Shown: piece after piece, positions 51,178 through 60,092 of the stretch | How the letters are laid out: each line of letters opens with the position of its first letter | How positions within the stretch are numbered: position 1 is the first letter of the stretch | Assembly: GCA_029263125.1 (NCBI GenBank) | Contig: JAJCYD010000035.1 | Coordinates: 1 to 64,000, forward strand | DNA from: Solirubrobacteraceae bacterium | Lineage (GTDB): Bacteria > Actinomycetota > Thermoleophilia > Solirubrobacterales > Solirubrobacteraceae | DNA: 64,000 nucleotides | Direction of reading: 5' to 3' | The notes under the pieces: generated by a model | What the model was told of the DNA's origin: nothing | Database searches by the model: none | What the model saw: the letters and a program-made list of their open reading frames with translations, nothing else | Program-made: the position numbers and the translations under genes

Positions 51178-52029
51178 ATGCTGCGCCACACCACGATCGC
51201 GGTGATCGCCGCCGCGCTGCTCGCCCTGGCCGGCTGCGGCAGCGAGAGCACGTCGGCGCTGCGCGTGAGCGGCTCGACGACCGTCAACCCGGTCGCCGCC
51301 GACGCGGCGCAGGCCCTCGACGGCACCCTGGACGTCCGCGTCGACGCACAGGGCGGCTCGGCGGGCGGCATCGCCCAGCTCGGCAAGGGCCAGGTGGACA
51401 TCGCGATGAGTTCCAAGGAGCTCAGCGCAGAGGACCGCAAGCAGTTCCCCGACACGGACTTCCAACCGACGCAGATCGGCGCCGACGCCGTCGGCATCGT
51501 CGTGCGCCGCGAGGTCGTCGACGGGGGCCTGAAGTCCGTCGACGAGCGCCAGCTGCGCCGGCTGTTCGAGGGGCGGGTGAAGAACTGGATGCAGCTCGGC
51601 GGGCCCGACCTGGACGTCTTCGTCTATGACAAGGAGCCCGGCCGCGGCACGCGCGAGGTACTCGACACGTTCCTCTACGACCAAGACGCCAAGGCGCCGC
51701 CGCCGCCGGACTCCCCGCGCTACGCGATCGTCGGAGGCAACGAGGAGACGCGCTCCAAGCTGCTGTCGACGGAAGGCTCGGTGGGCCCACTGTCCAGCGC
51801 CTTCGTGACCGGCGTCAAGCAGCTCGCGCTGCTCGCCGTCGATGGCATCCTGCCCACCGCGGAGACGATCGAGGACGGCAGCTACGCGCTGGCGCGACCG
51901 CTCTTCCTGATCACAGACGGTCCGCCCGACGGCGCGGCGGAGCGCTTCATCAACTACGTCCTGTCGACGCCCGGCCAGAAGCTCGTGACCAAGCACGGCT
52001 ACGTCACCGTCGACGAGCTGGCCGGTTGA
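51178..52029 (+). CDS. pstS: Phosphate-binding lipoprotein PstS-like
   Basis: 283 residues. Lipoprotein signal with lipobox (IAAALLALAGCGS). The PstS phosphate-binding blocks are visible: RVSGSTTVNP near the N-terminus, AQGGSAGGIAQLGKGQVDIA, DGGLKSVDERQLRRLFEGRV, and GRGTREVLDTFL. A periplasmic/external solute receptor of the phosphate ABC transporter. The next genes in the same direction are a broken permease and an ATPase, without pstC. Confidence 0.88.
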   Translation: MLRHTTIAVIAAALLALAGCGSESTSALRVSGSTTVNPVAADAAQALDGTLDVRVDAQGGSAGGIAQLGKGQVDIAMSSKELSAEDRKQFPDTDFQPTQIGADAVGIVVRREVVDGGLKSVDERQLRRLFEGRVKNWMQLGGPDLDVFVYDKEPGRGTREVLDTFLYDQDAKAPPPPDSPRYAIVGGNEETRSKLLSTEGSVGPLSSAFVTGVKQLALLAVDGILPTAETIEDGSYALARPLFLITDGPPDGAAERFINYVLSTPGQKLVTKHGYVTVDELAG

Positions 52030-52039
52030 GCTGAGCATC

Positions 52040-52733
52040 GTGGGGGCCGGTGTGAGCCCCGGGTCGGCGATCTGCCGGACGGCGCCGCGCGCCGCGCTGA
52101 CGGCCGGCGCCCCGATCGGCCTCGGGCTCGGTGTCGTGATCGTCGAGTACGCCTCACCGCGGATGGGCGCCTGGCTGCGCGCGTGCGCGGTCACGCTGGC
52201 CGGGGTCCCGTCGATTCTCCTGGGGGCTCGCGGGTTACGCGCTGCTGTCGACGGCGCTGGGGTGGAACAAGAGCTGGCTGGCCGGCGCGATCGTGCTGTC
52301 GGCGATCGCCGTGCCCGTGATCGCGATCTCCGTCGCAACCGCGCTCGAGAGCCTGCCGGCCGAGCGCCGCGAGGCGGCGAGCGCGCTGGGCCTGCGCCGC
52401 GACCAGCTCGTGCGCTCGATCGTCCTGCCGCATACGCGCCCCGCGCTGGCGACGGGGCTGCTGCTGGGCCTGGCCCGCGCGGCCGGTGAGACGGCCCCGC
52501 TGCTGTTCACCGCGACGGTCTTCGCGGGAGCCGACGCGCTGCCGACCGGGATCGTCGACGAGCCCGTCGTCGCGCTGCCGACGCACATCTTCACGCTCGC
52601 CCAGGACGCGGCCGATCCGGCGGCGCTGCAGGCCGCATGGGGATCGGCGCTGGCGCTGCTGCTCGTGGCGGCGCTGCTGCTGCTCGCCGCCGCGCCGGTG
52701 CGCCGCCGCCTGGCGACCCGGGGCGGCGCGTGA
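52040..52733 (+). pseudogene. pstA: Phosphate ABC permease PstA, truncated and frameshifted
   Basis: From a GTG at 52040: LTAGAPIGLGLGVVIVEYAS and LACAVTLAGVPSILLG-type text (ACAVTLAGVPSILLG); at a run of G's at about 52222-52226 the frame changes and continues as LAGYALLSTALGWNKSWLAG, VPVIAISVATALESLP and AGETAPLLFTATVFAGADAL to the stop at 52733. This is PstA from the middle of the second membrane region on, with the E-A-A-x-x-L-G loop. The first helix of PstA and the whole of PstC are missing. A G-run indel can be a sequence error. The end overlaps pstB (GTGA). Confidence 0.75.
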
Positions 52734-53410
52734 GCGCCGCCGTCCCGGCGCTGCGCGCCCGCGATGTGTGCGTGGCCCACGGCGACGACGTGCTCGTCAG
52801 CCCCATGTCACTGGACGTCGAGGCGGGCGCGACGGTCGGCCTGTGCGGGCCTTCGGGCTCGGGCAAGTCGACGATCCTGCGCGCGGTCGTCGGCCTGTTG
52901 CCCGACGGCCTGCGCGCTCGCGGGGAGATCGTCGTGCTCGGGACCGACGTCGGCGACCCGGCCAGCGACATGCCGGCGCTGCGCGCGCGGGCCGTCCTCG
53001 TCGGCCAGGTCCCGACCGTCTTCCCCGAGTCGATCCTCGCCAACGCGCTGTTCGGGCTTCGCCACGTCGTCCGCGCCCCGCGTGAGCAGCTGGTGGCCCG
53101 AGCGCGCGCCGGACTCGTCGAGGCGGGCCTGTGGGAGGAGGTCTGCGACCGCCTGGACGCGCCGGCGTCGCAGCTGAGCATCGGCCAGCGCCAACGCCTG
53201 TGCCTGGCGCGCGCGCTGGCACTCGATCCCGACCTGCTGTTGCTCGACGAGCCGACCAGCGCGCTTGACGGCGACTCGAAGGCGATCGTCGAAGCGGCGA
53301 TCGGACGCCTCGGCGGCCGGCGGGCGCTGCTCGTCGTCTCCCACGACCCCGCGCAGCTGCGGCGGCTGTGCGGCGAGGTGGTCTCGCTGGAGAGCGTCGC
53401 GACGGGGTAG
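52730..53410 (+). CDS. pstB: ABC transporter ATPase, PstB-like
   Basis: 226 residues from a GTG at 52730. Walker A GLCGPSGSGKSTILRA, signature LSIGQRQRLCLARAL, Walker B LLLLDEPTSALD and the switch His in LLVVSHDPAQL. Shorter than typical PstB (about 250) with a Q-loop region VLVGQVPTVFPESILAN. Position after pstS and the pstA remnant assigns it to phosphate import; without a functional permease its role is unclear. Confidence 0.84.
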   Translation: MSAAVPALRARDVCVAHGDDVLVSPMSLDVEAGATVGLCGPSGSGKSTILRAVVGLLPDGLRARGEIVVLGTDVGDPASDMPALRARAVLVGQVPTVFPESILANALFGLRHVVRAPREQLVARARAGLVEAGLWEEVCDRLDAPASQLSIGQRQRLCLARALALDPDLLLLDEPTSALDGDSKAIVEAAIGRLGGRRALLVVSHDPAQLRRLCGEVVSLESVATG

Positions 53411-53423
53411 CCTGAACGCACTG

Positions 53424-53918
53424 ATGGCCAGAGAGCGCGATCTGTTCGCCAACTTCGAGCGCATGCGCAGGGAGATGGATGAGCTGTTCGGCGACGTCTT
53501 CGGCTCCGTCGGGCTGACCTCGCGACGGACCGGCTTCTCGCCCGCGGTCGACGTCTTCTACGCCGACGAGCCCCCGCGCGCGATCGTGCACGCGGAGCTC
53601 GCCGGCATCGACGCGGGCGATCTCGGCCTGGAGATCCAGGGGCGCGAGCTGACGCTGACCGGCAACCGCCGCGAGGCCGATGTCGAGGGCCGCGTCTACC
53701 AGCAGCTGGAGATCGAGCACGGGCCGTTTCGCCGCACGATCGCCCTCGGCGCCGATGTCCTCGCCGACGAGGCGCGCGCCACCTACCAGGACGGGATCCT
53801 GCGCGTCGAGCTGCCGCTGGCCGACGTCGAGGCCCGCACGCGCAGCGTCCCGATCGAGCGCGCCGACGACGAGGCGCCGTCTCGCGACGGCATCGCGCGC
53901 CGCGAGGCACTGCCGTGA
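53424..53918 (+). CDS. Hsp20/alpha-crystallin small heat-shock protein
   Basis: 164 residues from the ATG at 53424. The alpha-crystallin domain spans about 40-145: FSPAVDVFYADEPPRAIVHA, AELAGIDAGDLGLEIQGREL, YQQLEIEHGPFRRTIALG, then the end motif ATYQDGILRVELPL. The N-terminus RERDLFANFERMRREMDELF is the oligomerisation segment. An ATP-independent holdase. Its stop overlaps the lon start by 4 bases, so chaperone and protease are coupled. Confidence 0.92.
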   Translation: MARERDLFANFERMRREMDELFGDVFGSVGLTSRRTGFSPAVDVFYADEPPRAIVHAELAGIDAGDLGLEIQGRELTLTGNRREADVEGRVYQQLEIEHGPFRRTIALGADVLADEARATYQDGILRVELPLADVEARTRSVPIERADDEAPSRDGIARREALP

Positions 53919-56398
53919 TCGAGATCATCAGCGACGGCAGCTCGGCGCAGGAGATCGACATCGGCGCGCGCCAGCCGCTGCCCGAGACGCTGCCGGTCCT
54001 GCCGCTGCGCGAGACGGTGCCCTTCCCCGACACGCTGACGCCGCTGGCGATCGGCCAGGAGCGCTCGGTGCAGCTCGTCAACGACGTGCTCGCCGGCAAC
54101 CGCATGCTCGTCATGGCCGCAAGCCGCCAGCCCGAGCTGGAGGAGCCCGGCCCGCAGGAGCTCTACGAGGTCGGCGTCGTCGGCGTCGTCGCGCGCATGC
54201 TGAAGGTCCCCGACGGCACGCTGCGGCTGCTCGTCCAGGGCGCCCAGCGCGTGCGGATCGACACGTGGGCCGAAGAGAAGCCCTACCTCGTCGCCGCGAT
54301 CTCCGAGCTGCCCGACGTCGTCGAGGAGAGCCTCGAGCTGACGGCGCTCATGCGCTCGGTCCAGCAGACGTTCTCGCAGATCGTCGAGGCTGTCCCCTAC
54401 CTGCCCGAGGAGCTGCAGATCGCCGTCGCGAACGTCGAGGACGCAAGTGCGCTGAGCCACCTGATCTCCGGCTCGCTGCGCCTGCCGACCGAGCGCAAGC
54501 AGGAGCTCTTGGAGGAGGTCAACGTCGCGCGCCGGCTGCGCCGCCTGACCGAGGTGCTCGCGCGCGAGCTGGAGGTGATCTCGATCGGCTCGGAGATCCA
54601 GAGCCAGGTGCAGTCAGAGATGGATCGCACGCAGCGCGAGTTCGTGCTGCGCCAGCAGCTCAAGGCGATCCAGGACGAGCTCGGCGAGTTCGACGAGTCC
54701 GCGGCGGAGGCCAACGAGCTGCGCGAGCAGCTTGCCGCGCTGGAACTGCCCGCCGACGTGCGCAAGCAGGCCGACCGCGAGCTCGGCCGCCTGGAGAACC
54801 TGCCCACGCAGGCCGCCGAGCACGGCGTCATCCGCGCCTACCTGGAATGGATCGCCTCGCTGCCGTGGGATCACAGCACCGAGGACAACCTCGACCTCGA
54901 CCACGCGCGGACGGTGCTCGACGAGGACCACTACGGCCTGGAGCAGGTCAAGGACCGCATCCTGGAGTTCCTGGCGGTGCGCAAGCTCAAGCCGGACGCC
55001 CGCGGCACGATCCTGTGCTTCGTCGGCCCGCCGGGCGTCGGCAAGACGTCGCTTGGCAAGTCGATCGCGCGGGCGCTTGACCGCGAGTTCGAGCGGATCT
55101 CGGTGGGCGGCGTGCGCGACGAGTCCGAGATCCGCGGCCACCGGCGCACGTACATCGGCGCGATGCCCGGCACGATCATCCGCGCGCTGCGCGACGCCGG
55201 ATCCAACAACCCCCTGTTCATGATCGACGAGATCGACAAGATGGGCTCGGACTTCCGCGGCGATCCCGCCAGCGCGATGCTCGAGGTCCTGGACCCCGAG
55301 CAGAACGAGCACTTCCGCGACCACTACCTCGACCTGCCCTTCGACCTCTCGAAGGTCATGTTCATCACGACCGCCAACACCCTGGACACGATCCCCGGGC
55401 CGCTGCGCGACCGCATGGAGATGATCGAGATCGCCGGCTACACCGCCGACGAGAAGCTGCAGATCGCCAAGCGCTACCTCGTGCCGCGCCAGGCCGAACG
55501 CAACGGCCTGCGCCGCTCGCAGCTGCGCATCACCGACGCGGCGCTGCGGGCGGTCATCGGTGACTACACGCGCGAGGCGGGCGTGCGCGAGCTCGAGCGC
55601 CAGATCGGCGCGATCGGGCGCAAGGTCGCGCGCGGGGTGGCCGAGGAGCAGCCGGCGAAGGGGTCGATCGGCGAGGCGACCGCGCGCGAGCTGCTGGGCC
55701 GCCGGCGCTATCACTCCGAGGCCAAGCGCCGCACGCGCCTGCCGGGCGTCGCGACGGGCCTGGCATGGACGCCGGTCGGCGGCGACGTGCTGTTCGTCGA
55801 GGCGACCGCGATGGACGGCGACGGCGAGCTGCAGATCACCGGCCAGCTCGGCGAGGTCATGAAGGAATCAGCGCAGGCCGCGATGTCCTACGTGCGCGGG
55901 CACCTGTCGCTCGTCGCCCCCGACCTGCCGACCGACTGGTTCAAGCACCACGACGTGCACATCCACGTCCCGGCGGGCGCGATCCCCAAGGACGGGCCGA
56001 GCGCCGGCATCACGATGGCGACCGCGCTGGCGTCGCTGCTGTCGGGCCGTCAGGTGCGCGCCGACGTCGCGATGACCGGCGAGATGACCCTGACCGGGCA
56101 GGTGCTGCCGATCGGCGGGCTGAAGGACAAGGCGCTCGCCGCCCAGCGCAACGGGATCGGCTGCATCATCGCGCCGCAGCTCAACGAGCCCGACACCGAG
56201 GAGATCCCCGAGCACCTGCGCTCCAAGCTGACATTCGACTTCGTCGAGGAGATCGGCGACGTGCTCGAGCTGGCCCTGGAGCCCGTGGAACAGGCCGTCT
56301 CGCCCAACGGACGCTCCCGCACAGCGGGTGGGCGCGGCGAAGACCGGGTATATGCTCGCGGTAAGCGATCCGCGAGAACAGCAAGCGACCAGAGGTGA
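53915..56398 (+). CDS. lon: ATP-dependent protease Lon
   Basis: 827 residues from a GTG at 53915. N-terminal substrate-binding domain PVLPLRETVPFPDTLTPLAI. Coiled region QREFVLRQQLKAIQDELGE. AAA+ ATPase with CFVGPPGVGKTSLGKSIARA (Walker A about residue 370), IDEIDKMG (Walker B). C-terminal serine-lysine protease: PAGAIPKDGPSAGITMATAL (catalytic Ser about 694) and GGLKDKALAAQRNGIGC (Lys about 735). The last about 40 residues are a basic tail. Degrades misfolded and regulatory proteins in the cytoplasm. Coupled to hsp20. Confidence 0.95.
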   Translation: MIEIISDGSSAQEIDIGARQPLPETLPVLPLRETVPFPDTLTPLAIGQERSVQLVNDVLAGNRMLVMAASRQPELEEPGPQELYEVGVVGVVARMLKVPDGTLRLLVQGAQRVRIDTWAEEKPYLVAAISELPDVVEESLELTALMRSVQQTFSQIVEAVPYLPEELQIAVANVEDASALSHLISGSLRLPTERKQELLEEVNVARRLRRLTEVLARELEVISIGSEIQSQVQSEMDRTQREFVLRQQLKAIQDELGEFDESAAEANELREQLAALELPADVRKQADRELGRLENLPTQAAEHGVIRAYLEWIASLPWDHSTEDNLDLDHARTVLDEDHYGLEQVKDRILEFLAVRKLKPDARGTILCFVGPPGVGKTSLGKSIARALDREFERISVGGVRDESEIRGHRRTYIGAMPGTIIRALRDAGSNNPLFMIDEIDKMGSDFRGDPASAMLEVLDPEQNEHFRDHYLDLPFDLSKVMFITTANTLDTIPGPLRDRMEMIEIAGYTADEKLQIAKRYLVPRQAERNGLRRSQLRITDAALRAVIGDYTREAGVRELERQIGAIGRKVARGVAEEQPAKGSIGEATARELLGRRRYHSEAKRRTRLPGVATGLAWTPVGGDVLFVEATAMDGDGELQITGQLGEVMKESAQAAMSYVRGHLSLVAPDLPTDWFKHHDVHIHVPAGAIPKDGPSAGITMATALASLLSGRQVRADVAMTGEMTLTGQVLPIGGLKDKALAAQRNGIGCIIAPQLNEPDTEEIPEHLRSKLTFDFVEEIGDVLELALEPVEQAVSPNGRSRTAGGRGEDRVYARGKRSARTASDQR

Positions 56399-56403
56399 CA
56401 GAG

Positions 56404-56871
56404 ATGGCAGCAAAGGACAAGGCCGAGGCCGCCGCGTCAGCGGCTCACAGCGCCGGCAAACCGTACGTGCAGCGCTTCATGCAGGACGACGAGCTGCGCG
56501 ACAACATGGTCGTCGCGGTCGAAGCTGCGCGCAATGCCTACGCGCGCCTGAACAACGGCAAGAAGCCGGCCAAGGCGCTGATGGAGGACAAGAAGCTGCA
56601 CAAGGAGATCAAGCGCTCCTCCGACGCCCTGCGCGACGCGACGACCGCGCTGCGCGCGGCCCCCAAGGGCGCGACCCCGGCGAAGGCCAAGCGCAAGGGC
56701 GGCCTCGGCAAGCTGCTGCTCGTCGCCATCGTCGGCGGCGTCATTGCCCTCGCCGCCAGCGAGGGCCTGCGCAACAAGGTGCTCGACGCGCTCTTCGGTG
56801 CCGAGGAGGAGTTCGACTACAGCTCCAACACCACGCCAACCGCCCCGCCCGCGGAGCCCGCCGCAACCTGA
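56404..56871 (+). CDS. Hypothetical single-pass membrane protein downstream of lon
   Basis: 155 residues from the ATG at 56404, preceded by AGAGGTG; a GTG at 56395 is in frame and overlaps the lon stop. The N-terminal two thirds are charged and helical (DDELRDNMVVAVEAARNAYA), then comes one membrane helix (LGKLLLVAIVGGVIALAASEG) and a short acidic, Pro/Thr-rich tail. Unknown function. It ends just before the strongest terminator of the window. Confidence 0.7.
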   Translation: MAAKDKAEAAASAAHSAGKPYVQRFMQDDELRDNMVVAVEAARNAYARLNNGKKPAKALMEDKKLHKEIKRSSDALRDATTALRAAPKGATPAKAKRKGGLGKLLLVAIVGGVIALAASEGLRNKVLDALFGAEEEFDYSSNTTPTAPPAEPAAT

Positions 56872-56894
56872 CGCGTACGCCGTTTTGCAGCACC

Positions 56895-56927
56895 AAGAGG
56901 CGCCCTCCAGGGCGCCTCTTCTTCGTT
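56895..56927 (+). terminator. Rho-independent terminator of the hsp20-lon operon
   Basis: AAGAGGCGCCC and GGGCGCCTCTT are perfectly complementary (11 bp) around a TCCA loop, followed by CTTCGTT. It starts 24 bases after the stop of the membrane protein gene. Confidence 0.88.
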
Positions 56928-56936
56928 GCGTGTCGA

Positions 56937-57311
56937 TTAATGGGCGGCGGGCTTGGGTGAGCCGAAGCGGGTGCCGATCGTGATCAGCAGGTGCGCCACG
57001 CCGAGCACGATGAAGAACGCCGTCGGCGCGGTCTCGCCCGAGAAGCCGAACAGAAACGGCGCCGCGACGAGCACCGCGGCCAGCGCGTAGTCCAGCAGGA
57101 CATGGACGCTGATCGGGATCGAGTTGACCAGCGAGCTCGAGCCCTCGGTCGTGGCGGCCACGATCAGCACGACCACGCCGGCGACGATCGACAGGGCGAT
57201 AGCGGCTGACGCCTCGAAGGCGAAGAGAAACGGCGCGACGATGAACAGCACGCCGGCGGCGTACTCGATGACCCCGTGCACGAAGCGGGGGATGGGACCT
57301 TGACGCAGCAT
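56937..57311 (-). CDS. Four-helix membrane protein (SPW-repeat-like)
   Basis: 124 residues from the ATG at 57311. Helical hairpins repeat the same pattern: IEYAAGVLFIVAPFLFAFEA, AIALSIVAGVVVLIVAATTE, LLDYALAAVLVAAPFLFGFS and AFFIVLGVAHLLITIGTRF. The duplicated APFLF-(A/G)-F pattern resembles SPW-repeat-like proteins. No function known. Transcribed toward the terminator of the lon operon. Confidence 0.72.
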   Translation of the reverse strand: MLRQGPIPRFVHGVIEYAAGVLFIVAPFLFAFEASAAIALSIVAGVVVLIVAATTEGSSSLVNSIPISVHVLLDYALAAVLVAAPFLFGFSGETAPTAFFIVLGVAHLLITIGTRFGSPKPAAH

Positions 57312-57343
57312 CGCTGCTGAGACGATACCTCTCGGCGCGCTCG

Positions 57344-58612
57344 TCAGCCGAACAGCCGCTGCATCTTCAGCAGCACGCGCGGATCGCCCCACGGGCGCAT
57401 CCGCCCTCGCGCGACGAGCGCGGGCGCAGCGGCGCGGCTGGAGACGAGGTCGGCGAAGTCGTCGAAGCGCAGGCGCAGGCGCACGGTCGGCTTGGCCAGC
57501 CGCCCCTGCACGGCGACCTTGTGGGAGCCGTCGAGCTGCAGGTACCACGGATCGTGGTCGCGAAAGTCCCACTGGATCGTCGTGCCGGCCGGCACCTCGG
57601 TGCCGCGCGCGGTGCGCGCGAGGAGGTCCATGAGGATCCGCACGGTGTCAGGATCGCGGCCGATCGGTCCGTTGCGCTCGCCGAGCAGGCCGGCGCGCAG
57701 CAGCGTGAGCGCCTGCTCGCCGCGGGCGCGCGGCGAGACGTCCATCGGCAGCGGGAAGTGGGCGATGTCGTCCAAGGGCAGGCCGATCGCGCGCAGCTTG
57801 GCCTCGTTGGAGATCGCGCCCTGCTCGAAGAGGTCCTCCATGCTGAAGCCGAAGCACTCGGTGTAGGAGGTGTCCCAGCCGGGCGGGATCGGCACGCTCA
57901 GCGTCCACGACAGCACCTCGCGGATGACGTCGACGATCGCGTCCTGCGTACCCTGCGGGTCGGCTTCGTAGAGGTCGGCCAGCAGCTTCACACCGAAGGC
58001 GATGTGGCGCTGCTCGTCGATCGCGACGTTGGCGATGCCCGCCCGGAAGCCGGGCATGAGGTCCAGCGCCTCCAGCGAGCTGTCGATGATGTGCTGGCCG
58101 GGCTGGGCGAGCGTCCCCTCGACGACGACGTGGTAGAGCGCGATCGCCTCGGCGAGCTTGCGCGGCGAATGGTCGCGGCGCAGCTCGGCGGCCATGGCGT
58201 CCAGGCGTCCGAACAGTTTGCGGTGTCCCCAGGACAGCTGCGGCGCCGTCGCGCGCAGCCCGCCGGCCAGCGTGCCGTCGCCGGCGCCGACGACCTCGTG
58301 CATGAAGCGGTGAAAGAAGACCGCGTGGCGGGCCTCGTCGACCTGCTGGGTGGCGAGGAAGTACTTCTGCTCCTCAAGCGGCGCCGCGTCGATGTAGGGC
58401 GAGAGGTTGTCGGCGACCGAGTCCTCGCCATGAAAGAACAGCGAGTACAGCCACAACGCCCCGCGCCGCTGCTCGTCGGTGAAGTGCTCGTGCCAGTCGA
58501 TGCGGTCCTGCGTGAAGTCGATCTCCGTCGCCGACCAGTTCCCGCGCTCCCAGCGCGCGTACAGATCGGCGTAGTCGATCTGCTGCGTGGCTGCGGGAAT
58601 CGCGACGGCCAT
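57344..58612 (-). CDS. Di-iron ribonucleotide-reductase-R2-like protein with C-terminal SCP2 domain
   Basis: 422 residues from the ATG at 58612. The first about 310 residues are a ferritin-like di-iron fold: FFHGEDSVADNLSPYI (ligand), QQVDEARHAVFFHRF (E-x2-H), VVEGTLAQPGQ and AIDEQRHIAFGVKLL (second E-x2-H). The last about 90 residues, WDFRDHDPWYLQLDGSHKVA to VARGRMRPWGDPRVLLKMQR, follow an SCP2 sterol-carrier pattern. An R2-like oxidase fused to a lipid-binding domain suggests a lipophilic substrate; no ribonucleotide reductase large subunit is adjacent. Could also be a radical-generating subunit. Confidence 0.85.
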   Translation of the reverse strand: MAVAIPAATQQIDYADLYARWERGNWSATEIDFTQDRIDWHEHFTDEQRRGALWLYSLFFHGEDSVADNLSPYIDAAPLEEQKYFLATQQVDEARHAVFFHRFMHEVVGAGDGTLAGGLRATAPQLSWGHRKLFGRLDAMAAELRRDHSPRKLAEAIALYHVVVEGTLAQPGQHIIDSSLEALDLMPGFRAGIANVAIDEQRHIAFGVKLLADLYEADPQGTQDAIVDVIREVLSWTLSVPIPPGWDTSYTECFGFSMEDLFEQGAISNEAKLRAIGLPLDDIAHFPLPMDVSPRARGEQALTLLRAGLLGERNGPIGRDPDTVRILMDLLARTARGTEVPAGTTIQWDFRDHDPWYLQLDGSHKVAVQGRLAKPTVRLRLRFDDFADLVSSRAAAPALVARGRMRPWGDPRVLLKMQRLFG

Positions 58613-58664
58613 TCGTCGCGCGGACGCTAGCGCAGCGGTCGCCGAGCAGAGCCGCGACGACCCA

Positions 58665-58697
58665 ATCTGGATCCAAGACAGTCCAAGTATCTGGATC
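58665..58697. promoter_or_regulatory. Direct repeats upstream of the Fic gene (possible operator)
   Basis: ATCTGGATC occurs at 58665-58673 and again at 58689-58697, exactly 24 bases apart, with TCCAAG twice between. These sites lie 55-90 bases before the fic start and 50-85 bases before the divergent R2-like start, so they could bind a repressor. The region is less GC-rich than its surroundings. Confidence 0.4.
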
Positions 58698-58753
58698 AAC
58701 TGGCGCTAGACTCCAAATTCTGGGATGGCCTTGGAACGAATTGGAAGCACCAA

Positions 58754-60088
58754 ATGCGAGTGGCCCCACCACCTGACCTCAAGCAGCTGCGACCGAAACG
58801 CCTGTGGGAGATCTTTGCTTCTGGAGCCGTCAGCGCTGGAGCAACCGATGACGGCACGTATCTGCATTGGGACAAGCTCAGGCACCTCGCTCCGCCAGAG
58901 GGCCTCAGCAGCGAGGAGTGGTGGTGGCTGGTCAAGGCCAACCGTCGCCCGATGCTCCGGCCGCTGCCGCTGACGGACGCCGAGGGCCGGCTGTTCGTAT
59001 ACGCCACACCCGACCGGGCACTCCAGCTGCTGCACCACATCGACAAGCGCTGCAGCGGCGAGATCGCGATGCCCGAGGTCGTAACGGCTGACGACCAGGC
59101 CCGCAGCCACTACCTCGTCAACTCGCTCATGGAGGAGGCGATCCGGTCAAGCCAATTGGAAGGAGCCACGACCTCCCGCCATGTCGCGAAGGAGCTGCTG
59201 CGGTCCGGTCGAGAGCCGAACGATCGCAGCGAGCGGATGATCCTCAACAACTTCCGGGCGATGGAGTTCATGCGCGACATCGACGATGTGCTCACGCCAG
59301 TCATCGTCCTCGAACTCCACCGGATCCTCACCGATGGCACGCTCGATGATCCTGACGCAGCCGGTCGCCTGCAGACACCCGAGGACGAACGCATCGCTGT
59401 GCGCGATCGTCGCGACGGGCAGGTCATCCACGCGCCGCCGCCCGCCGATCAGCTCCCGGATCGCCTGCAGGCTATGTGTGCGTTCGCCAACGAGCCGCTG
59501 GACGCCGAGCGCTTCATTCATCCCGTCGTGCGGGCGATCCTGCTGCACTTCTGGCTCGCCTTCGATCACCCGTTCGAGGACGGCAATGGCCGCACGGCCC
59601 GCGCGATCTTCTACTGGTACATGCGTACTCGGGGCTACTGGCTCGTGGAGTACCTGTCGATCTCGCGCATCCTCGCCGACGCTCCCGGCCAGTACGCCAC
59701 GTCCTTTGTGCTCACGGAGACCGACGACCGCGATACCACGTACTTCCTGCTCCACCAGCTCGGCGTCATGGAGCGCGCCATCACGGAGCTCCACGCGTAC
59801 CTCGCCCGCAAGGTCAAGGAGGTGCGGGACGTCGAGCATCTCATACGGGCAAGCTCACAGGGCTTCAATCACCGCCAGCTCGCCCTGTTGGGCCATGCCA
59901 TGCGGGCCCCGGGACACGGCTATACGTTCCACTCGCACTCCGCGAGCCACAAGGTCACGCATGAGACCGCCCGCAACGACATCCTGCCGCTCATCGAGCG
60001 GGGGCTGCTCGAACGATCACGACCCGGGCGCAGCTACGTATTCACCGCGGCTCCGGGATTGGCCGCCCTGCTCGAAGGCCTCGGGTAA
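58754..60088 (+). CDS. Fic-family protein (AMP-transferase/deAMPylase type)
   Basis: 444 residues from the ATG at 58754. The Fic core reads AFDHPFEDGNGRTARAIFYW (H-P-F-x2-G-N-G-R), with the catalytic His and phosphate loop. IRSSQLEGA upstream (S-S-Q-L-E-G) matches the inhibitory helix motif (S/T)-x3-E-(G/N), which keeps the enzyme off until relieved. The N-terminus carries the Fic/DOC N domain and the C-terminus a winged-helix-like segment (NDILPLIERGLLERS). Fic enzymes attach AMP to target proteins or remove it. Single gene, 5 bases from convergent glyS. Confidence 0.9.
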   Translation: MRVAPPPDLKQLRPKRLWEIFASGAVSAGATDDGTYLHWDKLRHLAPPEGLSSEEWWWLVKANRRPMLRPLPLTDAEGRLFVYATPDRALQLLHHIDKRCSGEIAMPEVVTADDQARSHYLVNSLMEEAIRSSQLEGATTSRHVAKELLRSGREPNDRSERMILNNFRAMEFMRDIDDVLTPVIVLELHRILTDGTLDDPDAAGRLQTPEDERIAVRDRRDGQVIHAPPPADQLPDRLQAMCAFANEPLDAERFIHPVVRAILLHFWLAFDHPFEDGNGRTARAIFYWYMRTRGYWLVEYLSISRILADAPGQYATSFVLTETDDRDTTYFLLHQLGVMERAITELHAYLARKVKEVRDVEHLIRASSQGFNHRQLALLGHAMRAPGHGYTFHSHSASHKVTHETARNDILPLIERGLLERSRPGRSYVFTAAPGLAALLEGLG

Positions 60089-60092
60089 GCAG

